Assembly (NCBI GenBank): GCA_017427065.1
Contig: JAFRTL010000009.1
Span: 1 to 64,000, forward strand
Reading direction: 5' to 3'
Length of the DNA stretch: 64,000 nt
Source of the DNA: Bacteroidaceae bacterium
GTDB taxonomy: Bacteria; Bacteroidota; Bacteroidia; Bacteroidales; Bacteroidaceae
In this document: one piece after another, positions 51,477 to 61,080 of the stretch
Position numbering within the stretch: the stretch's first letter is position 1
How the letters are laid out: every line of letters starts with the position of its first letter
Made by a program: the position numbers and the translations under genes
The notes under the pieces: model-generated
Told to the model about the DNA's origin: nothing
The model's database searches: none
The model's input: the letters and a program-made list of their open reading frames with translations, nothing else

Positions 51477-54400
51477 ATGTACAAAAAGTTTCTAAATGCG
51501 ATTCTCTTCGGAGCCCTTATCTTGGGTTCTGCAGGGACAATCACGTCTTGTAAAGATTACGATGACGAGATTGACGAAATCAATCAGAAGCTGAACACCT
51601 TGTCAAGCAAGGACGAGCTGGCTGCCCAGGTTAGTTCTTTGACAAGCACGATCAGCGCAGCTCAGGCTGCTGCTGCTCAGGCTTCTACTGAAGCTGCCAA
51701 CGCTCTGGCTAACGCCAAGGAAGCTGCTGCTCAGGCTGAGCAGGCTGCCGCTGGTGCAGGTCAAGCTACTGGCCAGGCTGCCGAGGCTATCAATGGTGCC
51801 AAGGCTGCTGCTACTACCGCTGAAGCTGCTTCTAAGGCTGCTACCGATGCCGCTGCTAAGGCTGCTAAGGCTGCCGAGGATGCTGCTAAGGCATTGGCTG
51901 CCGGTGAAGATGCTACCAAGGCTATCGCCGAGGCTAAGGCTGCTGCTGAGGCTGCCCAGAAGGCCGCTGCTGACGCCAAGGCTGGCGTAGAGGCTGCCCA
52001 GAAGGCTGCTGCTGAGGCTGCCAAGAGTGCTGTTGCTGATGCTCAGAAGGAGATTGCTGAGGCTGCTAAGAAGGTAGCTGAAGAGGCTGCTAAGGAAGCT
52101 GCCGCTGCTGCTAGCAAGGCTGAATTAGCCGAATTGGCTAAGAGAATTGAGGCTCTGGAGAAGGGCGCTGATGTTAAGAAGATTGCCGAAGAGGTAGCTG
52201 CAGCTAAAGAGAAAGTTGATGCTATCATTGGCAAGATTGCAGGTGCCGTAACTGAGGTTTCTTTGGTAGACTCTTACACTGCTGCACAGGTTTTGGCTCA
52301 GTATGCTCAGAATGAGAAGACTCAGTTGTATCCATATTATAGATACAATATGGTTGCTGGTCAGGGTACATTTGCAAACTTCTATTATGAGTTGGTACAG
52401 CCAACGAGCCAATATGGCTATACTTCTAGATATCAGGACAATCCTCTGGATCTGAACTTTACCACCGTTTTCGAGGCTGCTGATATCACCGTAGCTCAAG
52501 GTTGGAGTAAGTGGATGACCGAGTATGAGGCTAAGCCAATCAACTTCCCTGGTTTAGGTGCTGACTTGAAGGATGCTATCACATTCAAGAAAGATCGTCA
52601 GGTGAACCGTCCAGACGCATTCGTTGTTCGCGTTTCTCCTACCAATGCTGTTGTAACCCCTGAGATGATTTCTTTGGTAAACAGCCAGGGTGTCAATTTG
52701 GATGAGATTCTGGAAGTTAAGAAAGTTACTAAGTTTGATGGTTTACTTTCACGCCCAGACGGTGTTATTCCTACGACCCGTGCTGCTGAAGAAACAGGTC
52801 TGTGGGTAGTTGAGGTTGCTTTGAAGGAATACAATGAGGAAACCTTCTATCCTTTGACTATGTATATGACTGATTATGACAGGTATCCTAGTTATGTGCT
52901 TAGTGCAGTTAACACTCGTGCAACTGTAAATCAGGAGGGCAATGATCCTCATGCTGGTGAGACTGAATACAAGATGGTTAATAAGATTCTGTATGCTGTT
53001 CAGGTAAACAACACTGCTGAAGATGCTGCTGAAAGATACGTAACTTCTTCTTATGATTTGACTTTGGATTGGGGTGAGTATCAGCCGGCTAACCGTCTGC
53101 ACTTCTCTGTAAACACTACTCCTGTTGAGAAGATCAACAACCGCTACGATGAGAATAGTATCAGTTTCTATCCTTATCCTAACACAGATCAGGAATATGC
53201 TGAGCGCACTTGGTTGGCTAACAAGGTAAATGTGAAGCCTAACATCTTCATGGTAGGTGCAAAGGGCACTACTGATAAGAATAAGAATGCCGATGCTACT
53301 GAGAATGTAACAGATGATACTTCTGAGGGTGTTGGTTATGCTAATAATGATAACCGTTCTTCTGAGAATATGCTGGCTGTAGCTCCTGGTGAGAAGTTCA
53401 CAGTAACTTTGGATGAATTCCAGGGTTGGGCATATGAAGAAAAGTATGGACAAAGTACTTATTCTGGTGTTATGCCTGTTTCTACCAAGAGTGCTGTACG
53501 TGCTATGTACGTTGTTCTGGATCAGCCTAACTCAGTTGAGTCTATCCCATCAGAGTGGAACGCTTGGATGACTTACGAGTACACTGGTATCAACGAGGTT
53601 GTTGAAGGTAACTCAATCGACATCACCGTTTCTGGCGATGAATTGATCTCTAAGAGAGGTGACATCATCGGTTTCCGTGTTTACGGTATCAACTGGGATG
53701 GTACTTTGGTTGACCCAGACGGTCGTGCATTCTACGTAAACGTTGGTGATGCTCAGTCTGCTAACTCTGCTGCTACTGAGATCTATCCTGTAAGCGAGGA
53801 TGAGTTTGATGATCTTGAGGTTGGTGATAAAGGCTGGCCAACATCTGATCCTGTTGAATTCACCGTTTCTACTACGAAGGCTAACCACTTCATCTGGACT
53901 GCTGACGTAATTCCTTACTACAACCGTACATCAGACCAGACTACAGGTGATGGTGAAGGTACTCTGAATGAGTCTCTCGCATTCTATCCAGTATTCGCTC
54001 AGCTGAAGGGTAAGACTATGACTGACATCCAGGCATTCGATGCTACTCTTGATTACGATGAAGATGGTGTTCCTTTCATTGAGGGTGATATCACAGGTGC
54101 TTTGAAGGATGTGAACATGCTGTACACCGTTCCTATGATTGGTGACTGGTTGGCTTACAACGATGATCAGGTTTACTCTGGTACTTTGACTCTGCAAAGT
54201 GTTGAAAGTGGCTTGGTTCGTACTTTGGCAACTATCAAGATTACCTTCAAGAAGGTTCTGCCTACTACAGCTCCTAAGGGTTACTCACCTAAGGATAAGC
54301 AGATTATTGATGGTCTTTACGTAGCTTATTTGCAGCCAGAAAGTTGGGCAGCTAAATCTGCTACCTATGGTACAATGCCTATGCCTCATGTATTCGACTT

Positions 54401-55220
54401 TGGTACTAAGTCTGATGATGTAACATCATTGGCTCCAAACTACAACATTACATTCGCTCAGTCTGCTTACGAGACTAAGGAAGTAACTGATCCTGATACT
54501 GGTGAAGTTTCAACTGTAATCGTAGTTAAGGATGGTAAGCCTGTTATCAAGGATGTGACCGTAGCTGGTGATGAAATCCTCTCAATCCATAAGGACTTCA
54601 TCGACAACCAGACTAAGCATGCTACTTCAGTTGTTTACAACTTCGGTAAGATTTCTACCGCTCTGTATGACAAGCAGAAGGATGTTTATGCTGACTACAC
54701 CGTTGATGTTGACAAGTTCGAGACCGAATTCCACGACATCTATGACAAGTTATACACTTGGCATTGGATGAACCTGGCTGAGTATAAGGACTTCACTGGT
54801 AACAATAAGGCTACTCAGGCTCAGCTTGATGCTGCTCGTCCTACTAAGGTTAAGTATGGTGCTGGTAGTGGTCAGCCTGGTGACGATCCTCAGTTCACTG
54901 TTGATCTGCAGTACATCCTCGGTGTTTGCGCACCTGACGGTCTGTACAATGCTCCATTGAGTGCTCCATATGAGGGCAGCTTGGAGATTGCCGATGCAGC
55001 TCTTACTTCTGATGCTAATGGTAAGGAAGAGTACTTCGACATTCAGGTTAACGGTTCTATTCTGGAATTCATCCCAGCTGAGATTGCAACTGGTACTGAG
55101 TTTAATGGTGCTTCTAATCCTAAGGCTGATGTTCCATCTACATTGCATATCAAGTTGATTGATATGTACAGCCATAAGACACATGAGGCTACAGTTCCAA
55201 TGACTGTGCTGAAGCGCTAA
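51477..55220 (+). CDS. Large surface lipoprotein with alanine-rich helical stalk
   Basis: 1247 residues. The lipoprotein signal (TITSC, Cys25) is followed by KDYDDEIDEIN, a charged tract of the surface-export type, so display on the cell surface is likely. Residues ~55-245 are almost pure Ala/Lys/Glu/Gln helix (AAEAAQKAAADAKAG-type repeats) ending in a coiled coil (ELAKRIEALEKGADVKKIAEE); at 0.15 nm per residue this would be a rod of about 28 nm. Residues ~250-1247 are beta-rich and unlike any family I know. Codon choice is strongly biased (GCT, GGT, AAG, AAC, TAC), which suggests very high expression. It resembles S-layer or major surface-antigen proteins in style, not by homology. Confidence 0.9.
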   Translation: MYKKFLNAILFGALILGSAGTITSCKDYDDEIDEINQKLNTLSSKDELAAQVSSLTSTISAAQAAAAQASTEAANALANAKEAAAQAEQAAAGAGQATGQAAEAINGAKAAATTAEAASKAATDAAAKAAKAAEDAAKALAAGEDATKAIAEAKAAAEAAQKAAADAKAGVEAAQKAAAEAAKSAVADAQKEIAEAAKKVAEEAAKEAAAAASKAELAELAKRIEALEKGADVKKIAEEVAAAKEKVDAIIGKIAGAVTEVSLVDSYTAAQVLAQYAQNEKTQLYPYYRYNMVAGQGTFANFYYELVQPTSQYGYTSRYQDNPLDLNFTTVFEAADITVAQGWSKWMTEYEAKPINFPGLGADLKDAITFKKDRQVNRPDAFVVRVSPTNAVVTPEMISLVNSQGVNLDEILEVKKVTKFDGLLSRPDGVIPTTRAAEETGLWVVEVALKEYNEETFYPLTMYMTDYDRYPSYVLSAVNTRATVNQEGNDPHAGETEYKMVNKILYAVQVNNTAEDAAERYVTSSYDLTLDWGEYQPANRLHFSVNTTPVEKINNRYDENSISFYPYPNTDQEYAERTWLANKVNVKPNIFMVGAKGTTDKNKNADATENVTDDTSEGVGYANNDNRSSENMLAVAPGEKFTVTLDEFQGWAYEEKYGQSTYSGVMPVSTKSAVRAMYVVLDQPNSVESIPSEWNAWMTYEYTGINEVVEGNSIDITVSGDELISKRGDIIGFRVYGINWDGTLVDPDGRAFYVNVGDAQSANSAATEIYPVSEDEFDDLEVGDKGWPTSDPVEFTVSTTKANHFIWTADVIPYYNRTSDQTTGDGEGTLNESLAFYPVFAQLKGKTMTDIQAFDATLDYDEDGVPFIEGDITGALKDVNMLYTVPMIGDWLAYNDDQVYSGTLTLQSVESGLVRTLATIKITFKKVLPTTAPKGYSPKDKQIIDGLYVAYLQPESWAAKSATYGTMPMPHVFDFGTKSDDVTSLAPNYNITFAQSAYETKEVTDPDTGEVSTVIVVKDGKPVIKDVTVAGDEILSIHKDFIDNQTKHATSVVYNFGKISTALYDKQKDVYADYTVDVDKFETEFHDIYDKLYTWHWMNLAEYKDFTGNNKATQAQLDAARPTKVKYGAGSGQPGDDPQFTVDLQYILGVCAPDGLYNAPLSAPYEGSLEIADAALTSDANGKEEYFDIQVNGSILEFIPAEIATGTEFNGASNPKADVPSTLHIKLIDMYSHKTHEATVPMTVLKR
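51660..52130 (+). repeat. Low-complexity GCT/AAG codon tract encoding the Ala stalk
   Basis: Imperfect repeats of gaggctgcccagaaggct and gctgctaaggct run through about 470 nt. They encode the helical stalk and could expand or contract by slippage. Confidence 0.7.
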
Positions 55221-55268
55221 TGAATGCTAATCACTGACTATAGTCAGTTGAATAGATAATCTATCCGA

Positions 55269-55302
55269 GAGGGGTGCCCACTTAGGCACCCCTCTTTTTT
55301 TA
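55269..55302 (+). terminator. Terminator of the stalk lipoprotein gene
   Basis: GAGGGGTGCC (55269-55278) pairs with GGCACCCCTC (55285-55294) and is followed by T8. Confidence 0.9.
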
Positions 55303-55368
55303 CTTTGCTTTTTGCATAAGTCATAAATATTCCTTACCTTGCACCCGTATTTCTAAAGATGGCTTGTT

Positions 55369-55770
55369 ATGAAAAGATGGAATATTGTTTTAATGATGAC
55401 TTTACTGCTCCTCAGTGTATGGACACTGTCTTCCTGCAGTAATAAGATGATGCCTGTGAATACACTCCGCCGCCTTTCTACCAATATGGAGGTAAAGGGT
55501 GATATGTACACCTTGAAGGACTGGAACAAGGCGAAGGATAAGTATGTAAAGGCTAATCAGCGCATTCTAAAACACCGCAGTGAATATACGGCTGAAGAAT
55601 TGGCCGAGATTGCTGTGCTGCAAGGGAAGTGCATCACAGGTTTTGGTAAGGGTGTGACACAGAGTACTGCACGTAGCGTGGGTGCTGTAACTACAGGTGT
55701 AAAGTCGGTAGTTGATGAAATTAAAGAGCTGATAGATGCTTTTAGTAAAAAGAAAGAGAAGGAGGAATGA
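55369..55770 (+). CDS. Small lipoprotein of unknown function
   Basis: 133 residues with a lipoprotein signal (WTLSSC, Cys23). A helical, charged body (LKDWNKAKDKYVKANQRILKH, partly quoted) looks TPR-like. Then comes a Gly/Thr/Ser-rich stretch (GFGKGVTQSTARSVGAVTTG) and a Lys/Glu tail (FSKKKEKEE). I do not recognise a family. It follows the stalk gene but has a terminator in between, so it is probably transcribed on its own. The 3' codons and the stop sit inside a 17-bp hairpin that looks like its terminator. Confidence 0.75.
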   Translation: MKRWNIVLMMTLLLLSVWTLSSCSNKMMPVNTLRRLSTNMEVKGDMYTLKDWNKAKDKYVKANQRILKHRSEYTAEELAEIAVLQGKCITGFGKGVTQSTARSVGAVTTGVKSVVDEIKELIDAFSKKKEKEE

Positions 55771-55788
55771 TTTCCTCCTTCTCTTTCT
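55751..55788. terminator. Terminator overlapping the small lipoprotein's stop codon
   Basis: The 17-bp perfect stem pairs 55751-55767 with 55772-55788 over a 4-nt loop. The left arm encodes KKEKEE and the TGA stop (55768-55770) is in the loop. The T-run afterwards is weak. Confidence 0.65.
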
Positions 55789-55814
55789 TATAGAGGGTTT
55801 CTCTTGATCTTCTG

Positions 55815-56036
55815 CTAATATTCATCCTCATCAAAGAAGAAATCTTCTTTCGTTGGATAATCGGGCCAGATATCTTCTATGCTTTCATATACATCGCCCT
55901 CGTCTTCTATCTCTTGCAGATTCTCGATTACTTCGAGTGGAGAGCCAGAGCGTTGAGCATAGTCAATCAGTTCGTCCTTTGTTGCAGGCCATGGAGCGTC
56001 CTCCAGTTTTGAAGCTAATTCTAAAGTCCAATACAT
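55815..56036 (-). CDS. DUF2795 small acidic protein
   Basis: 73 residues from MYWTLELASKLEDAPWPATK; an in-frame extension to 56102 crosses the promoter. The AS-KLEDAPWPATKDELIDYA and SPLEVIENLQEIEDEGDVYES segments match the DUF2795 family, small acidic helical proteins found in many bacteria; function is unknown. The C-terminus is very acidic (DFFFDEDEY). An exact -7 box lies 52 nt upstream. It follows the cobalamin adenosyltransferase gene, from which it seems independent. Confidence 0.85.
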   Translation of the reverse strand: MYWTLELASKLEDAPWPATKDELIDYAQRSGSPLEVIENLQEIEDEGDVYESIEDIWPDYPTKEDFFFDEDEY

Positions 56037-56088
56037 AGTTGTTATCGTATTACGATGGTGAATAAATGTTGTCTCACTAAATTTTCCG

Positions 56089-56096
56089 CAAAAGTA
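56089..56096 (-). promoter_or_regulatory. -7 box for the DUF2795 gene
   Basis: Minus-strand TACTTTTG matches TAnnTTTG. Confidence 0.6.
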
Positions 56097-56108
56097 TAAC
56101 AAATATTC

Positions 56109-56672
56109 TTATCTACAACTATTATTCCAAAATATTTCTTCTTTTTTATCTACTTGGTTAATTTTTCTTGAAAGTACAAATAAATAATCGGATAATCGGT
56201 TTATATAGGCAATGAGTTCCGGAGACACTTCTGCCTGCTCTGCAAGGGCTAAGATGCGACGTTCTGCACGACGGCAAACCGTGCGGCATACGTGACATAC
56301 GGCAGTGCCTCTGCTCCCTCCAGGCAGCACGAAAGCGGTAAGTGGGGGCAAGCTGGCATCCACACAATCTATCCGATGCTCCATTTCGGCAATCATGTCT
56401 TTTGTGATGATACTTGCAGCACGTAGCTCTGTGATGCTTTGGTCGGTTGCCAGATTAGAACCGATGACAAACAGGTTGTTCTGTACGCGTTGGAGAAATG
56501 CCTGTTCTTCTTCCAGATTCAAGTAGGTGATGAGCAGTCCGATAAAGGAGTTGAGCTCATCTACGGTGCCGTATGCTTCCAGGCGGGCATGAGTCTTCGG
56601 CACGCGGGTACCACCCACCAGGGAAGTGGTGCCTTTGTCGCCAGTGCGTGTATATACCAAACTCTTTTTCAT
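56109..56672 (-). CDS. PduO-type cob(I)alamin adenosyltransferase
   Basis: 187 residues. [35 protein letters not shown] and the [11 protein letters not shown] motif are the ATP- and cobalamin-binding signature of the trimeric PduO/MMAB family. It makes adenosylcobalamin for B12 enzymes such as methylmalonyl-CoA mutase, part of the Bacteroidales propionate route. It is the third gene of an operon with the HD phosphohydrolase and a methyltransferase-like gene; the preceding gene ends 4 nt upstream. It is downstream of nothing clearly B12-related in the window. Confidence 0.94.
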   Translation of the reverse strand: MKKSLVYTRTGDKGTTSLVGGTRVPKTHARLEAYGTVDELNSFIGLLITYLNLEEEQAFLQRVQNNLFVIGSNLATDQSITELRAASIITKDMIAEMEHRIDCVDASLPPLTAFVLPGGSRGTAVCHVCRTVCRRAERRILALAEQAEVSPELIAYINRLSDYLFVLSRKINQVDKKEEIFWNNSCR

Positions 56673-56676
56673 GTGA

Positions 56677-57300
56677 TTAGAAATTTACTATGTAGTTTTG
56701 TTTATAATAGGTCTTGTCAAAGTGCAGGATCCCTATGTCGTAGAGATCGAAGGAAAGGACACCCTCGTTCTTCATCCGTTCCCACAGTGCTTCCATCGTA
56801 TGACTGCGGTGAATGCCCTGCACAGCTACCACAGAATGAGGAGCCAACTTATCCAGACAATACTGAAATACTTGCTCCATAAATGTCCCTTCTTGCCAGC
56901 GCAGATAGAGAAAGTCAATCTGAAGTTCCGCTAGATCTTTCAGGTCTTCTTCCTGATAGATGTGGTGCATGTCCATTTGCTCCTTGGCCGCTTTTATGTA
57001 GAGCGTGGCAGCTGTATCTGGTCCCGTTTCTACCAGTGTCAACGGTTGTGCCCGATTGACCAGACGGAACAGCAGTCGTTTGACTTTGGAAGACTCTGCA
57101 GTGGCCCATTGCTTGTCCATCAGCGAACGAAGTGATTTCTCCTCTGTTTTCAATTCCTTATATTTATAGTAAGGTGCAGTTTCATTGCAAACCCGTGTGA
57201 TATAGTCGAAAGCATAGGGAGAATGCACCCCATATCCCCGTCGCTTTCTGAAACGGCGAAGCCAAACCAGAGGAGTGATTTTTACATGCTTACGTTTCAT
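56677..57300 (-). CDS. Degenerate SAM-methyltransferase-like protein
   Basis: 207 residues. [21 protein letters not shown] is a start shared by a Bacteroidota family related to class I methyltransferases. The region [19 protein letters not shown] aligns with the SAM loop but lacks the usual GxGxG, and [11 protein letters not shown] and [12 protein letters not shown] correspond to later strands. I would treat it as a diverged methyltransferase fold with unclear catalysis. It sits between the HD phosphohydrolase and the cobalamin adenosyltransferase, with gaps of 13 and 4 nt. Confidence 0.8.
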   Translation of the reverse strand: MKRKHVKITPLVWLRRFRKRRGYGVHSPYAFDYITRVCNETAPYYKYKELKTEEKSLRSLMDKQWATAESSKVKRLLFRLVNRAQPLTLVETGPDTAATLYIKAAKEQMDMHHIYQEEDLKDLAELQIDFLYLRWQEGTFMEQVFQYCLDKLAPHSVVAVQGIHRSHTMEALWERMKNEGVLSFDLYDIGILHFDKTYYKQNYIVNF

Positions 57301-57313
57301 GACTCAGCTTGCC

Positions 57314-59377
57314 TTATTTCTTCAACTCCGGATAACTGATGCGGGTATGGTAGATGGTGGTCAGTTTCTCCTTGAAGGTAGATTTCACTTGGGCAATCTC
57401 CTTGAAGGTAATAGGGCAGTCCTTGAAGTAACCCTCGGTTACCTGAGAGTCGATGATCTTATCGACCAAGTTGCCGATGCTCTCTTCCGTATATTCTGGC
57501 AAACTGCGTGAGGCTGCCTCTACGGCATCTGCCATCATCAAGATGGCCTGTTCCTTGGTGAAGGGGTTCGGACCAGGATAGGTGAACATCTCCTCATCGG
57601 GTTCCTCATTAGGATGCTCGTTTTTCCACGAGATATAGAAATATTTGGTCTTCCCCTTGCCATGATGTGTGGATATAAAGTCCTTGACAATCGTCGGTAG
57701 GTTGTTCTTTTCTGCCAGTTTCAATCCATCGGTTACATGATTGATCACCACTTTGGCACTCTGCTCATAGCTTAGGTTCTCATGAGGGTTCACACCACCA
57801 AGTTGGTTTTCCGTGAAGAATGCAGGGTTTTCCGTCTTACCGATGTCGTGGTACAAGGCACCTGTACGAACCAATTGGGCATTGGCACCTAAGAAATTGG
57901 CTGCCTCTGTGGCAAGGTTGGCCACTTGCATGGAATGCTGGAAGGTACCTGGAGCAGTCTCTGAAAGGTGACGCAACAAGTTGTTGTTTACATCCGACAG
58001 TTCCACTAAGGTCACATTCGATGTATATCCGAACGTCTTTTCGATGATAAAGAAGAGCGGATAAGTGAACAACAGCAGGATACCGTTGAGGATTATATAG
58101 ACAGGAATGCTGAAATCGATCTTGCTGATGTCTTCTTCGGTAAAGAACTCATAGGCAAAGAAGATGACGATGGAAACCACGACCACTAGGAAGGCCGAAA
58201 GGAACAACTGGGAGCGACGTGAAAGTTCGCGCATGTTGAAAATGGCAATGATGCCCGCAGCCACCTGAATAAGGATGAACTCATGCGGATAACGCAGCGT
58301 GATGGAACAGATCAGGATGGTGACGATGTGTGCCAACAAAGCTGTGCGTGAATCCAGAAAAGTGCGTAACACCATGGGGAGAATGGCGTACGGAATGATA
58401 TAGACGCTGAACATGTTGCGCGACATGAGCAAAGAGGTAAACAGGCAGAAGAACACCATGAAACTGAAGATCAACAGCAGGTCGCGCCACCCGTCGAAAT
58501 AGTCCTTTCGATAGATTCCCAGATACAGCATCAGTAAAAAGATGTAGAGTGCCACAAACAACACCTGTCCGCCCAGCATCAAGCGACGTTGGCTATGGGA
58601 AACATCACTACGTGTCTGCATCTCCTTTTCCAGGCTCTTCAATATATTATAGGTGTTCTCGCTGATTATCTCACCGCGGTCCACAATTTTCTGTCCGCTC
58701 TGCACCATACCCATGGCCCAAGGGAAGTTGTCAATAGCCTCTTGCCTAGCTGTCTCAGTAAGTTCCTTTTCGTAGATAAGGTTGGGGGCAAGGTAGGCGT
58801 TCAAGGCACATTTTTGCAGGATTTCAGGCTTGTAGCGCGCAGAATCTGAATTAAGGAGATAGGTATAAGCATCCTTGATGGTATAGGTCTCAGCAACGCT
58901 CTGTTGCTCTGCCATCATGCCATTGATGATGCGGATGTTGGCCGTACTGTCCCGCTGCAAGCGGTCGGAACTTCCCACATCCAAGATGCCCTGTCGATAA
59001 ATGACACCCAGGGTATTGATGATGTATCGAAGGTAGTCGGAAGAAGGCAGTACTTCTTTTAAATCTGATTGGTAGTCGGCCCGTAGTTGGTTGATGGCAT
59101 CGGTACCCACGTTGACATCCATGCTGAAATAGGGTTGAAAATGACGGATGATGCTGTCTTGTTCCCGCTGAATCACCTGATTGGGCTTGTAGATGGGGAA
59201 GTCGAACGTGGCCATCAACTGACCGTAACGCCAAGGCTTGTTCAAATCGAACTGGTAGATGAACCTCACGTCTCTTGGAAGGAAATAGACGATCAGTGCC
59301 ACGGCTGCCAGATAGATGAGGGCACGGCGCATGATGGATTTAAAGGACATCCTATTGGGGGTATTTATACTGCTCAT
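57314..59377 (-). CDS. PgpH-like 7TM-HD phosphohydrolase (predicted c-di-AMP phosphodiesterase)
   Basis: 687 residues. One N-terminal membrane helix (about 15-35) is followed by an extracytoplasmic 7TMR-HDED domain (about 45-265). Seven helices span about 275-465, and a C-terminal HD domain has the signature GALYHDIGKTENPAFFTENQ and ISTHHGKGKTKYFY. This layout matches PgpH, which degrades c-di-AMP in Firmicutes; the same role in Bacteroidales is inferred. It is first in a minus-strand operon. Two GTG/ATG choices exist near the start, and I kept the ATG at 59377. Confidence 0.92.
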   Translation of the reverse strand: MSSINTPNRMSFKSIMRRALIYLAAVALIVYFLPRDVRFIYQFDLNKPWRYGQLMATFDFPIYKPNQVIQREQDSIIRHFQPYFSMDVNVGTDAINQLRADYQSDLKEVLPSSDYLRYIINTLGVIYRQGILDVGSSDRLQRDSTANIRIINGMMAEQQSVAETYTIKDAYTYLLNSDSARYKPEILQKCALNAYLAPNLIYEKELTETARQEAIDNFPWAMGMVQSGQKIVDRGEIISENTYNILKSLEKEMQTRSDVSHSQRRLMLGGQVLFVALYIFLLMLYLGIYRKDYFDGWRDLLLIFSFMVFFCLFTSLLMSRNMFSVYIIPYAILPMVLRTFLDSRTALLAHIVTILICSITLRYPHEFILIQVAAGIIAIFNMRELSRRSQLFLSAFLVVVVSIVIFFAYEFFTEEDISKIDFSIPVYIILNGILLLFTYPLFFIIEKTFGYTSNVTLVELSDVNNNLLRHLSETAPGTFQHSMQVANLATEAANFLGANAQLVRTGALYHDIGKTENPAFFTENQLGGVNPHENLSYEQSAKVVINHVTDGLKLAEKNNLPTIVKDFISTHHGKGKTKYFYISWKNEHPNEEPDEEMFTYPGPNPFTKEQAILMMADAVEAASRSLPEYTEESIGNLVDKIIDSQVTEGYFKDCPITFKEIAQVKSTFKEKLTTIYHTRISYPELKK

Positions 59378-59453
59378 CGCTACTTTTTTTAGTTCTATGG
59401 TCTATATTTTTGCGAAAAGTACAAAAAAAATCAATAGAATGGGGATTTTTGCT

Positions 59454-59461
59454 TAATTTTG
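59454..59461 (+). promoter_or_regulatory. -7 box for gltX
   Basis: TAATTTTG matches TAnnTTTG 91 nt upstream of the gltX start. Another match, TATTTTTG, lies at 59405-59412. Confidence 0.5.
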
Positions 59462-59552
59462 CGCTGAAAATTAGGAAAGTTATTCGATATAGAATAACAA
59501 AAAGCTATTTTTGCCCCCTATTTTCGACTTTAATCCGCTAAAGCTTACTATT

Positions 59553-61070
59553 ATGACAGAAAGAAAAGTGAGAGTTCGTTTTGCTCCGAGTCCTACGGGT
59601 CCTTTACATATCGGCGGTGTGCGCACAGCCTTGTATAATTACCTCTTTGCCCGCCAGCATGGGGGAGATATGATTTTCCGTATTGAGGATACAGACAGTA
59701 ACCGTTTCGTACCAGGTGCCGAAGAGTATATCTTGGAGTCGTTCCGTTGGTTGGGCATACAGTTTGACGAAGGGGTGAGCTTTGGCGGTATTTACGGCCC
59801 TTATCGCCAGTCAGAACGTCGAGACATTTATAAGAAATACGTACAGGTGCTGCTCGATGAAGGACATGCTTACATCGCTTTTGACACACCAGAAGAATTG
59901 GCCAAGAAGCGTGAGGAAATTCCCAATTTTCAATACGATGCCTCTACCCGCATGCAGATGCGTAACTCGCTGACGATGCCAAAAGAAGAGGTGCTGCAGC
60001 TGATGGCAGAAGGTACCCAATACGTGGTTCGCTTCAAGATAGAAGCAGGGGAGGAGGTACATGTGGACGACCTTATCCGCGGTCATGTGGTGGTGAATTC
60101 TTCCATTCTGGATGATAAAGTGCTGTATAAGTCGGCTGACGAACTGCCTACCTATCACCTTGCCAACATTGTGGACGACCACCTGATGGAAGTCAGCCAT
60201 GTAATCCGTGGTGAGGAATGGCTTCCTTCTGCACCTTTGCATGTGTTGCTTTACCGTGCTTTTGGATGGGAAGATACCATGCCGCAGTTTGCTCACCTGC
60301 CTCTGTTGCTGAAGCCAGAAGGTAACGGCAAATTGAGCAAGCGCGATGGCGATCGTCTGGGTTTCCCTGTGTTCCCTTTGGAGTGGCATGACCCTAAGAG
60401 TGGCGAAATATCCAGCGGTTATCGTGAGAAAGGCTATCTGCCAGAAGCTGTCATCAACTTCCTCGCTTTGTTGGGTTGGAATCCTGGCAACGATCAGGAA
60501 ATCATGTCGATGGACGAACTGATTAAACTCTTCGACCTTTCCCGTTGCAGTAAGGCAGGCGCCAAGTTTGATTATAAGAAAGGTATTTGGTTCAATCACG
60601 AGTATATCCTTCAAAAGAGCGACGAGGAAATCGCTTGTCTCTTCGTGCCCGTGTTGAAAGAACATGGCATCGAAGCTCCTTTTGATAAGGTACAGACCAT
60701 CGTGGGCCTGATGAAGAACCGCGTGAATTTCGTCAGTGAACTGTGGGATGTGGCCAGCTTCTTCTTCGTGGCTCCAGAGACTTACGACGAGAAGACTGTT
60801 CGCAAGCGTTGGAAAGAATACTCTGCACAGCAGATGACGGAACTGATGGAAGTACTGCGTGGTATTGAGGACTTCAGCATTGAAGGTCAGGAGCCTGTGG
60901 TGATGAACTGGATCACCGAGAAGGGCTATGGCACAGGCGATGTGATGAATGCTTTCCGCCTTACGTTAGTTGGCGAGGGTAAGGGTCCGCACATGTTTGA
61001 AATTACTTCTGTGTTGGGTAAGGAAGAAACTTTGCGTCGCATGCAGCGCGCTATTGACGTGCTGAAATAA
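59553..61070 (+). CDS. gltX: Glutamyl-tRNA synthetase
   Basis: 505 residues from [20 protein letters not shown]. This ATG is preferred over an upstream in-frame TTG at 59511. The HIGH motif ([13 protein letters not shown]) and KLSKRDGDR (KMSKS loop) are intact, and the C-terminal anticodon-binding helices follow. It charges tRNA-Glu and feeds tetrapyrrole and translation pathways. It is discriminating-type length; whether it also serves tRNA-Gln cannot be told. waaA follows after 10 nt and is likely in the same transcript. Confidence 0.97.
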   Translation: MTERKVRVRFAPSPTGPLHIGGVRTALYNYLFARQHGGDMIFRIEDTDSNRFVPGAEEYILESFRWLGIQFDEGVSFGGIYGPYRQSERRDIYKKYVQVLLDEGHAYIAFDTPEELAKKREEIPNFQYDASTRMQMRNSLTMPKEEVLQLMAEGTQYVVRFKIEAGEEVHVDDLIRGHVVVNSSILDDKVLYKSADELPTYHLANIVDDHLMEVSHVIRGEEWLPSAPLHVLLYRAFGWEDTMPQFAHLPLLLKPEGNGKLSKRDGDRLGFPVFPLEWHDPKSGEISSGYREKGYLPEAVINFLALLGWNPGNDQEIMSMDELIKLFDLSRCSKAGAKFDYKKGIWFNHEYILQKSDEEIACLFVPVLKEHGIEAPFDKVQTIVGLMKNRVNFVSELWDVASFFFVAPETYDEKTVRKRWKEYSAQQMTELMEVLRGIEDFSIEGQEPVVMNWITEKGYGTGDVMNAFRLTLVGEGKGPHMFEITSVLGKEETLRRMQRAIDVLK

Positions 61071-61080
61071 GATTCGAAGC

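Noticed and set aside
51660-52130. Possible CRISPR or tandem satellite
   Set aside because: The repeats are in frame, imperfect and encode an Ala-rich helix; no uniform spacer-repeat structure.
52749-53453. 234-codon minus-strand ORF with serine/isoleucine-rich sequence
   Set aside because: Opposite the stalk lipoprotein; arises from its biased codons.
59811-60665. 284-codon minus-strand ORF
   Set aside because: Shadow of gltX, whose motifs are unmistakable.
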